From Caldifarciminota bacterium (GTDB lineage: Bacteria > Hydrothermota > E44-bin80), in assembly GCA_023127905.1 (NCBI GenBank), contig JAGMEZ010000445.1, positions 1 through 5,945 on the forward strand: 5,945 nt of DNA, in the 5' to 3' direction. The translations under genes and the position numbers were made by a program. The notes below the pieces were generated by a model. That model had not been told where the DNA came from. It did not search any database and saw nothing but the letters and a program-made list of their open reading frames with translations. Positions 1 to 4,993 of this stretch are shown here, piece by piece. The first letter of the stretch is position 1. Every line of letters begins with the position of its first letter.

Positions 1-2
1 CT

Positions 3-536
3 TTCAGTTACAGTGGCGAAAACAGCTACATTGATCATATCAGTCCGCAAGGAAGTGCCTCTCTTATTTTCCGTAATTCATCACCAGTATACGATTGTGG
101 AGTGGCATACGATGCGGGAACGCACAAAACAGTCGGGACATCCTTTGAGTTTGCTGGATTGGTTGATGGTTCGCCGCCATCGACAAAAGAGACACTTGCG
201 GCTTCAATAATGCAGTTCTTCGGAATATCTGTTGGAGTTAAAGAAGAACTAATAGGTGGATTGAATCTACCAAAGTTCTATTCATTATCCCAGAACTATC
301 CCAATCCGTTTTCCGAAAAAACTATATTTAAGTATGCACTTCCGAAAGCATCTCATGTAAATATTTCACTTTATGATGTTACGGGAAGATGTATAAATAG
401 ACTTGTTAATACAAATCAAGAACCGGGATACTACACCCTGAAAATAAATGGCACTGAATTAAAAACAGGAATATACTTCATACGGCTGAATTCTCGGGAC
501 TTCTCTATATCCCGAAAGTGCATGGTAATAAAATAA
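3..536 (+). CDS. Secreted protein, C-terminal part, with T9SS type A sorting domain (5' truncated)
   Basis: The frame is open from base 3, so the gene starts before the window; the GTG at 102 is only an internal valine. The last ~88 residues (about 270-533) form a T9SS (Por secretion) C-terminal sorting domain. QNYPNPF starts at 291, followed by a strand with LYDVTGR, then GYYTLKING and GIYFIRL, ending in a basic KCMVIK. In this family the domain directs export across the outer membrane and is usually cleaved or used for surface attachment. Upstream, a segment containing FRNSSPVYDCGVAYDAG, then GTSFEFAGLVDG and a helix ending MQFFGI, resembles the end of the Rossmann-like catalytic or GATase-like domain seen in C25-type peptidases and other T9SS cargo. 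No catalytic residue is in view, so the enzymatic class is unknown. The TAA stop is followed within seven bases by a strong palindrome. Confidence 0.9.
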   Translation, partial: FSYSGENSYIDHISPQGSASLIFRNSSPVYDCGVAYDAGTHKTVGTSFEFAGLVDGSPPSTKETLAASIMQFFGISVGVKEELIGGLNLPKFYSLSQNYPNPFSEKTIFKYALPKASHVNISLYDVTGRCINRLVNTNQEPGYYTLKINGTELKTGIYFIRLNSRDFSISRKCMVIK

Positions 537-542
537 ACTAAA

Positions 543-564
543 GGGCGGGACAATTGTCCCGCCC
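543..564 (+). terminator. Perfect 22-bp GC-rich palindrome, probable terminator
   Basis: The half-site GGGCGGGACAA (543-553) is followed directly by its exact reverse complement (554-564), so an RNA copy would form an 11-bp stem, with the central bases opening as the loop. It lies 6 bases after the stop of the T9SS cargo gene. The downstream flank is AAACTTCTTCCTTTTCT, pyrimidine-rich but without a clean U-run, so it is an imperfect intrinsic terminator. It could equally be a dispersed palindromic (REP-like) element that has been placed after a gene. Confidence 0.6.
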
Positions 565-636
565 AAACTTCTTCCTTTTCTCAAATCATCAACATTAAAA
601 CAGACCTATCTTCCAGCCAGTGTGACTATAAACAAT

Positions 637-659
637 AGGCGAGGCATCTTGTTTCGCTT
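637..659 (+). repeat. Imperfect hairpin in intergenic region (possible eroded palindromic repeat)
   Basis: AGGCGAGG (637-644) can pair with TTTCGCTT (652-659) across a 7-base loop, with a GCGA/TCGC core and three G-U pairs. There is no T-run after it. It lies in the 184-base gap between the T9SS cargo gene and the transporter. It may be a degraded REP-like hairpin or a leader structure; the pairing is weak and the call is tentative. Confidence 0.25.
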
Positions 660-686
660 CCAAAACCTCAATTGTTTCATTTTCCC

Positions 687-715
687 TTGACAATCCTAAT
701 TTTTAAGTGTAGAAA
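687..715 (+). promoter_or_regulatory. Candidate sigma-70 promoter for the transporter operon
   Basis: A perfect TTGACA (687-692) is followed after 17 bases by TAGAAA (710-715), a 4/6 match to TATAAT. Transcription would start around 721-723, essentially at the ATG of the transporter gene, which implies a leaderless or nearly leaderless message. The only purine-rich block before the ATG, AAAAGGG (713-719), ends one base from it, too close for a normal ribosome binding site. No other in-frame start codon exists between the upstream in-frame stop (697-699) and 721. Confidence 0.45.
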
Positions 716-720
716 AGGGT

Positions 721-2103
721 ATGAGAAAAATTAAAATTATATTATTTTTCCTTGGCCTTTTGTTGAGTATTCTCATTCTCCTTATGAAAACACCAGATGG
801 ACTCTCAAGGCAGGGGCAGAATGCACTATCCATCTTTGTTTTTGCTGTTACGATGTGGATTAGCGGAGCACTCCCACTTCCTGTCACGGGGATTTCCGTA
901 TTTGCTCTCCTCTCCTTATTTAAAGTCTTACCTGTAAAAACCGTTTTTTCACTCTTTGGCAGCAATGCTGTTTTTTTCATACTTGGAGCATTTATTTTGG
1001 CTGCAGCAATGATGAAAACAAAACTATCCACACGGTTTTCTCTCCATTTCTTACGTGGTCTTGATAGAAGTCCTGTATCTCTTTTCACTGGCATCTTTCT
1101 CATATCGGCATTCCTTGCCTTCTGGATGCCGGAACATGCTGTTGCTGCACTAATGTTACCGGTCGTTCTTGAAATTGCAGGCGGATTAAAACTGACACCG
1201 CTAAAAGAAAATTACGGAAAAATCCTTTTCCTTGCCATTGCCTGGGGTTCCATCATCGGTGGCGTTGCAACATTTCTTGGTGGTGCGCGTAATCCACTTG
1301 CCGTTGGAATGCTCTATGAAAACTATAATATGACTATCTCCTTTGCCAGATGGATGCTTGCGGTGGTACCAATTGTTATTATTACTCTTGCCATTGTTTG
1401 GATTCTTATGAAAACTACATTTAAAATAGATATACCTGATGTATCGAAAGCTAAAAGAACATTAACTGTCAAAATAAAAGAGATGGGTAAAATGGGAAGT
1501 GCAGAAAAAGGAACCGCAATAATTATGATTGTAACTATACTTTCCTGGATATTCCTGTCAGAGCTCCTCGGACTCGCTGTAATAGCATTGCTTGGAAGCC
1601 TTCTTCTCTTCATTTTTAAGATAATAACGTGGAAAGACATTGAGAATTATATTAACTGGGGTATCATCCTTATGTATGGTGGGGCAATTGCTCTTGGCTC
1701 AGCACTTGAAATAACCGGTGCTGCAGCCTGGTTAGCACACTCTATTATTGGCGATAGGATACTCTCCCCCTACCTTTTCATATTCACGATTAGTATAGTA
1801 AGTATTTTCTTAACGGAAGGAATGAGTAATGTTGCGGCTGTTGCCTGTATTCTTCCTGTTGCATTCAGTCTGGGAAGAGGTTTTGGAATAAATCCTATAA
1901 TCACCACTTTTGCAGTAGCAGTACCGTCAGGTCTTGCTTTCTGTCTCCCTATAAGCACACCAGCGAATGCAATTGCTTATTCATCGGGTTACTATCGAAT
2001 AAAAGATTCTCTCAAATTAGGAATCTTTTTAAATATTATCTCGCTTTTAATCTTTAACTTTATGGTCAGGTTCTTCTGGCCCTTGATCGGATTAAAACCA
2101 TGA
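721..2103 (+). CDS. DASS/SLC13-family (Na_sulph_symp) anion permease, atypical first SNT motif
   Basis: A 460-residue polytopic inner-membrane protein, the usual length for divalent anion:sodium symporters that take up sulfate, phosphate or dicarboxylates. The order of segments matches the family: an N-terminal helix (5-22), ALPLPVTG (50-57), a re-entrant hairpin ending WMPEHAVAALMLPV (135-148), GGVATFLGGARNP (180-192), then the second inverted half with FLTEGMSNVAAVACILPV (363-380) and the signature LPISTPANAIAYSSG (409-423). The second Ser-Asn-Thr motif is S369-N370-V371. The first, which builds the Na1 site and contacts substrate in characterised members such as VcINDY, is replaced by P137-E138-H139, and the usual GTPPN-like segment reads GGARN. 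Family membership is secure, but substrate and coupling ion are not; sulfate is suggested only by the downstream APS-kinase-like gene. M1 is chosen because it keeps the first helix and an in-frame stop lies at 697. It overlaps the next gene by ATGA. Confidence 0.92.
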   Translation: MRKIKIILFFLGLLLSILILLMKTPDGLSRQGQNALSIFVFAVTMWISGALPLPVTGISVFALLSLFKVLPVKTVFSLFGSNAVFFILGAFILAAAMMKTKLSTRFSLHFLRGLDRSPVSLFTGIFLISAFLAFWMPEHAVAALMLPVVLEIAGGLKLTPLKENYGKILFLAIAWGSIIGGVATFLGGARNPLAVGMLYENYNMTISFARWMLAVVPIVIITLAIVWILMKTTFKIDIPDVSKAKRTLTVKIKEMGKMGSAEKGTAIIMIVTILSWIFLSELLGLAVIALLGSLLLFIFKIITWKDIENYINWGIILMYGGAIALGSALEITGAAAWLAHSIIGDRILSPYLFIFTISIVSIFLTEGMSNVAAVACILPVAFSLGRGFGINPIITTFAVAVPSGLAFCLPISTPANAIAYSSGYYRIKDSLKLGIFLNIISLLIFNFMVRFFWPLIGLKP

Positions 2104-2564
2104 AAAAGTTAATGCTTGTTTTATCAAATATAAGCTTCTCTTCCGAATCAGTCACATATGCACTATCAAAGGCAGAAAAAGAGGGATACGAACTTATTGT
2201 TGTTTTTGTACTTGACGAAGAGATACCGGAATCAGTCTCTTCCCTCCTTATGTATATAGGTTTTCTTGGGCCAAAACCTACTGATGATCTAAAAACAACA
2301 ATTCTTTCTGAGTACAAGAAACGTGCATATTCAGAACTCAAGCGGGTAGAAAAACTTGTAAAAGAGAAAAATCTCTCTATGAAAAAGATACTACGGGAGG
2401 GCAGATTTGTGGATGAGATCATAAAGGCTTGTGAAGAGGAGAAAGTTGAGATTATTGTAACTTCAAGACCTAAAAGACCCTTGCTCTCGCAAGTTCTATC
2501 AAGCTATAATATCGAAGCATTGAAGAAAATGCTTGGGGAAAAATTGATCATAATAGAGGAGTAA
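2100..2564 (+). CDS. Divergent UspA-like (universal stress protein fold) protein
   Basis: 154 residues, a normal single UspA domain length. An N-terminal strand MKKLMLVLSNI, helix SSESVTYALSKAEKEG and strand ELIVVFVLDE give the classic alpha/beta opening. A later VEKLVKEKNLSMKKILREG (83-101) and VDEIIKACEEEKVEIIVTSR (104-123) match the family's second half, including the conserved glycine before the DxI helix. The acidic residue of the vDgSe motif is replaced (S9-N10). The GxxGx(9)G(S/T) nucleotide motif expected after IIVTSR is absent, the sequence reading PKRPLLSQVLSSYN, so it probably does not bind ATP. No Shine-Dalgarno is visible; the start sits in an ATGA overlap with the transporter stop, so translation is likely coupled. 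Stand-alone Usp domains beside transporters often act as cytosolic regulatory partners, and that role is inferred here. Confidence 0.78.
   Translation: MKKLMLVLSNISFSSESVTYALSKAEKEGYELIVVFVLDEEIPESVSSLLMYIGFLGPKPTDDLKTTILSEYKKRAYSELKRVEKLVKEKNLSMKKILREGRFVDEIIKACEEEKVEIIVTSRPKRPLLSQVLSSYNIEALKKMLGEKLIIIEE
2555..2561 (+). promoter_or_regulatory. Ribosome binding site of AlkP-superfamily gene
   Basis: AGAGGAG ends 4 bases before the ATG at 2566 and lies inside the last codons of the UspA-like gene. This supports the 2566 start and coupled translation across the 1-nt gap. Confidence 0.6.
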
Positions 2565-2565
2565 G

Positions 2566-3924
2566 ATGAGAAAAAAACTGATTGTTTTTGGGCTTGACTG
2601 TGTTCCACCTTCATTGCTCTTTGAAAAATGGAAAGATAAACTTCCTGTGATGAAAAGTATAATCGACACTTCTATTTATGGACCTTTACGAACCATTATG
2701 CCTCCAATCACAATACCTGCGTGGATGTCTATGCTCACATCAAAAAATCCAGGGAGGCTCGGATGTTACGGCTTCCGATCAAGAAAAGGATATTCATACA
2801 ACGACATCCAGATCGCAAATTCTCGGACTATCAGGGAACGAAAGGTTTGGGAAATCCTTGGAGAATTCCAAAAAAAGGTAATCATTCTTGGCGTTCCCCA
2901 AACATACCCTCCGTACGAGATAAATGGTATCCTTGTGAGCGGATTTATGACTCCATCTACAGATACTGAATATACATTTCCAAGGGAGCTGAAGCAAGAT
3001 ATAAAAACAAAAATCGGTGACTATAAGGTTGATGTAAAGGATTTCAGAACAGATAAAAAAGATTACGTTAAAAAACAAATCCTTGATATGACAGAAAAGA
3101 GATTTAAGCTTTTTAAATTTCTTTTAAGCGAAAACGAATGGGATTTCGCTATGGTCGTGGAGATGGGAACCGATAGGATGCATCATGCATTCTGGAAATA
3201 TCTTGATCCAACACACAGTAAGTACACACCTGACAGCCCATATTCCGATGTAATTTTTGATTATTACCGTCTTATCGATAATAAGATTGGTGAAATACTC
3301 GATGTTGTTCCTGAAGAAACTGGGATTATGATTGTCTCCGACCACGGTGCAAAAAGAATGGATGGTTGCTTTGCAATCAATGAATGGTTCTTAAAAAATG
3401 GGTATCTGAAACTTAAATCATATCCAGATAAACCTCAACAGTTTTCAAAACTTGATATAGATTGGAAAAACACAAAAGCCTGGGGATGGGGAGGCTACTA
3501 TGGACGTATATTCATTAACCTGAAAGGTCGTGAACGATTCGGAACAGTCGATAGGAATGATTTCGGAAAGGTACTCGAGGATATAAAAAACGGAATATTT
3601 TCAGATGCTCCTAAGGAAACAGTTATAACAAGACCAGACGGACTCTATCCCGAGGTAAGAGGAAACCCGCCGGACTTAATGGCGTTCTTTGGCGATCTCT
3701 ATTACAGGTCTGTCTCAAGTGTTGGATACAATAAATACCTAACAGATGAGAACGATACAGGACCTGATGATGCAATGCACGATTACGACGGTGTTTTTGT
3801 GTTAAAGAATGGAAACGGAGGAAAAAAATTGGACAACCTTAATATCAAGGATGTTGCACCAACGATTTTAATGTATTTCTACATTTCACCTCCACACGAT
3901 ATGGAAGGAAAAGTAATTAAGTAG
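2566..3924 (+). CDS. AlkP-superfamily phosphohydrolase/phosphodiesterase (type I phosphodiesterase / nucleotide pyrophosphatase-like)
   Basis: 452 residues, cytosolic (no signal peptide), with the two-metal active site of the alkaline phosphatase superfamily. VFGLDC places the first metal aspartate at D11. PPITIPAWMSMLTSKNPG supplies the probable nucleophile T49, followed by RLGCYGFRSRKGYSY, typical of the COG3379-like 'predicted phosphohydrolase or phosphomutase' group. MGTDRMHHAFW gives D203 and H207, VSDHGAK gives D259 and H260, and NDTGPDDAMHDYDGVF gives H405. The full ligand set is therefore present and the enzyme should be active. The family cleaves phosphate mono- or diesters, sometimes nucleotide anhydrides; the substrate here is unknown. 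The C-terminus stops just after DVAPTIL...DMEGKVIK, without the acidic tail ending in LGY(I/L) that, from memory, many relatives carry. Its last codons are part of a 26-bp direct repeat. It follows the UspA-like gene by one base. Confidence 0.9.
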   Translation: MRKKLIVFGLDCVPPSLLFEKWKDKLPVMKSIIDTSIYGPLRTIMPPITIPAWMSMLTSKNPGRLGCYGFRSRKGYSYNDIQIANSRTIRERKVWEILGEFQKKVIILGVPQTYPPYEINGILVSGFMTPSTDTEYTFPRELKQDIKTKIGDYKVDVKDFRTDKKDYVKKQILDMTEKRFKLFKFLLSENEWDFAMVVEMGTDRMHHAFWKYLDPTHSKYTPDSPYSDVIFDYYRLIDNKIGEILDVVPEETGIMIVSDHGAKRMDGCFAINEWFLKNGYLKLKSYPDKPQQFSKLDIDWKNTKAWGWGGYYGRIFINLKGRERFGTVDRNDFGKVLEDIKNGIFSDAPKETVITRPDGLYPEVRGNPPDLMAFFGDLYYRSVSSVGYNKYLTDENDTGPDDAMHDYDGVFVLKNGNGGKKLDNLNIKDVAPTILMYFYISPPHDMEGKVIK

Positions 3925-3930
3925 TGACAA
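3905..3930 (+). repeat. 26-bp direct repeat, copy 1 (3' end of AlkP gene)
   Basis: An exact 26-base repeat starting AAGGAAAAGT and ending TAGTGACAA. This copy covers the last five codons and the stop of the AlkP gene plus six bases beyond it. The second copy lies exactly 70 bases downstream. Confidence 0.9.
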
Positions 3931-3937
3931 GGCAAGG

Positions 3938-3956
3938 GTTGGGGACAAGCCCCAAC
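3938..3956 (+). repeat. Hairpin (7-bp stem) inside the 44-bp segment between the direct repeats
   Basis: GTTGGGG (3938-3944) pairs with CCCCAAC (3950-3956) across the five-base loop ACAAG. It is not followed by a T-run, so it is a poor intrinsic terminator, though it could still act as a weak attenuator or mRNA 3'-end stabiliser between the AlkP and kinase genes. The GGGACAA core also occurs in the palindrome at 543-564, which suggests related dispersed palindromic elements. Confidence 0.55.
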
Positions 3957-3974
3957 GCTACTTATCCTCGGCAA

Positions 3975-4000
3975 AAGGAAAAGTAATTAAGTAGTGACAA
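3975..4000 (+). repeat. 26-bp direct repeat, copy 2 (intergenic)
   Basis: Identical to 3905-3930, including the TAG and TGA stops, but here outside any gene. A 44-base segment with a hairpin separates the two copies. Downstream of it the AT-rich TGTATAAATTTTA (4003-4015) contains a -10-like TATAAA (4005-4010) with no convincing -35, then the strong ribosome binding site of the kinase gene. Confidence 0.9.
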
Positions 4001-4021
4001 AATGTATAAATTTTACTCTTT

Positions 4022-4027
4022 AGGAGG
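4022..4027 (+). promoter_or_regulatory. Strong Shine-Dalgarno AGGAGG for APS-kinase-like gene
   Basis: A perfect AGGAGG lies 6 bases before the ATG at 4034 and fixes that start. It also shows that this organism uses canonical Shine-Dalgarno initiation, in contrast to the transporter gene. Confidence 0.85.
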
Positions 4028-4033
4028 AACATT

Positions 4034-4573
4034 ATGAAAGGGATGGTTATACTTATCAGGGGATTGCCCTTTTCGGGAAAGACTAAAGTTGCTGAAAAGT
4101 TAAAAGAAGAATTTGAAAAAAGAGAAATCTCACTAATTATAACTGATCAGGAAAATCTGAGAAAATTACTTTACCCAGAGATTGAATATTCGCAGGAGAA
4201 TTGGGGGAAGATGATCGAGAGATTAAATAATCTTATTGGAATTCTTACAAAGGCAGGACTTAATGTTATAATCACAACTACAGCCCCAAAAAAGGAATTT
4301 GTTCAAACATTCAGAGAGAAGAATGAAAACTTTTTTGAGGTTTTCCTTGATGTATCAAACGAAATATGTAAACAAAAAGATAATGAATCACTTTTCCCTG
4401 ACGTAGAAAAATTATTTGAAGCATCCGACTTTCCTGATGTGAAAATAACAGACGTTAATAAAATTGATGAAATAATACAAAAGTTTGAGGAATTGGGTTA
4501 CTCAGATGTCTATGAAAGTGAAGAGGAAGAAGAAATTAAAAAAAGGCTGCAGAATCTGGGATATATTGATTGA
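4034..4573 (+). CDS. Adenylylsulfate kinase (CysC)-like P-loop kinase, divergent
   Basis: 179 residues, slightly shorter than typical CysC (~200). The Walker A motif GLPFSGKT (10-17) is intact, and VAEKLKEEFEKREISLIITD follows the CysC pattern leading to the substrate loop. There the usual DGDxxR reads D38-Q39-E40-N41-L42-R43, keeping one acidic residue and the arginine. LTKAGLNVIITTTAPKKEF (71-89) matches the 'G.ivi.a..sPyr' strand but lacks the PYR arginine. FFEVFLDVSNEICKQKDNESLF (100-121) matches the EVYV.tpl..CE.RD.KGLY strand with the RD arginine and KG lost. ATP binding and phosphotransfer are likely; APS as the substrate is doubtful. The C-terminus has two LGY units (145-158 and 166-179) joined by an acidic ESEEEE stretch. 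The gene is downstream of and co-oriented with the AlkP gene, separated by 109 bp holding the direct repeat. Confidence 0.75.
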   Translation: MKGMVILIRGLPFSGKTKVAEKLKEEFEKREISLIITDQENLRKLLYPEIEYSQENWGKMIERLNNLIGILTKAGLNVIITTTAPKKEFVQTFREKNENFFEVFLDVSNEICKQKDNESLFPDVEKLFEASDFPDVKITDVNKIDEIIQKFEELGYSDVYESEEEEEIKKRLQNLGYID

Positions 4574-4617
4574 CAATCAAGAAAGTTTGTGATATATGAT
4601 TTAACAGAGATTATAAT
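4570..4617 (+). promoter_or_regulatory. Candidate promoter(s) upstream of small membrane protein gene
   Basis: A perfect TTGACA (4570-4575) overlaps the TGA stop of the kinase gene. A -10 could be TATATG (4593-4598, 17-base spacer) or TATGAT (4595-4600, 19-base spacer). A perfect TATAAT also occurs at 4612-4617, with only a weak -35 (GTGATA, 4589-4594). The gap is so AT-rich that chance matches are expected. The perfect TTGACA and an 87-base spacing favour an independent transcript for the next gene. Confidence 0.45.
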
Positions 4618-4650
4618 TGCTATTAAATTTTTAAAATAAAATAGTATAAA

Positions 4651-4656
4651 AGGAGG
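4651..4656 (+). promoter_or_regulatory. Shine-Dalgarno AGGAGG for small membrane protein gene
   Basis: A perfect AGGAGG lies 4 bases before the ATG at 4661 and strongly supports this small gene as real and this codon as its start. Confidence 0.85.
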
Positions 4657-4660
4657 AAAA

Positions 4661-4993
4661 ATGGAATGGTTACTTTTTGGAGGTCTCATACTCATAATGG
4701 GCATTTTCTCTAAAATTCCACAAATGGAAGAAGGAATCAAATATTTGAGCGCAATTAAAGTCCCTGTTGGTATCGTTGTATTCCTCGTTGGACTTTCTTC
4801 ATTTGACATGGGCGGGAGATATATTTTCGGTGCCTTAATGGCACTTGTTGCCGGAGCTACTTTACTATTCAGCCTTTTTAGACTTATCCCAAAGGCAGAA
4901 GTTTCAATAGAGAAGGTTTCTGTAATCATTACAGTCTTTGAACTACCAATAGGAGTGCTTTCAATCCTTGCTGCGCTTATTGCTATGTTTTAA
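4661..4993 (+). CDS. Small four-helix integral membrane protein of unknown function, with internal two-fold repeat
   Basis: 110 residues, not recognised as a named family. Four hydrophobic segments are visible: about 3-18, 30-47, 53-74 and 86-109. The two halves look related: FGGLILIMG (6-14) against FGALMALVAG (56-65), SKIPQMEE (17-24) against RLIPKAEV (74-81), and IKVPVGIVVFLVGL (32-45) against FELPIGVLSILAAL (93-106). This suggests duplication of a two-helix hairpin, each half carrying a P-(V/I)-G kink and an acidic residue just after IP. A perfect ribosome binding site and promoter-like sequence upstream support expression. It could be an accessory subunit of the upstream transporter or an unrelated inner-membrane protein. 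Its 3' end overlaps the convergent gene by 11 bp and no terminator is seen between them. Confidence 0.75.
   Translation: MEWLLFGGLILIMGIFSKIPQMEEGIKYLSAIKVPVGIVVFLVGLSSFDMGGRYIFGALMALVAGATLLFSLFRLIPKAEVSIEKVSVIITVFELPIGVLSILAALIAMF

Noticed and set aside
13..210. Short plus-strand frame starting GTG at 13
   Set aside because: Overlaps the T9SS cargo gene in another frame, whose protein pattern is clearly real; no ribosome binding site.
605..639. CCTAT / ATAGG inverted pair in the first intergenic region
   Set aside because: Only 5 bp of pairing across a 25-base loop; expected by chance.
696..1103. 135-codon minus-strand open frame over the transporter start
   Set aside because: Lies opposite a well-supported membrane transporter gene; its translation is basic and low in complexity with no domain pattern. 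A shadow frame.
2066..2422. 118-codon minus-strand frame over the UspA-like gene
   Set aside because: Antisense to a coupled operon gene; Ser/Arg/Phe-rich shadow composition and no recognisable family.
3931..4033. Hairpin as a strong intrinsic terminator between the AlkP and kinase genes
   Set aside because: The stem at 3938-3956 is followed by GCTACTTATC with no U-run, so full termination there is not supported.
4510..4929. 139-codon minus-strand frame spanning the kinase end and small membrane gene
   Set aside because: It would cross the promoter-like gap and oppose a gene with a perfect ribosome binding site; no ribosome binding site of its own was noticed and no domain is recognisable.
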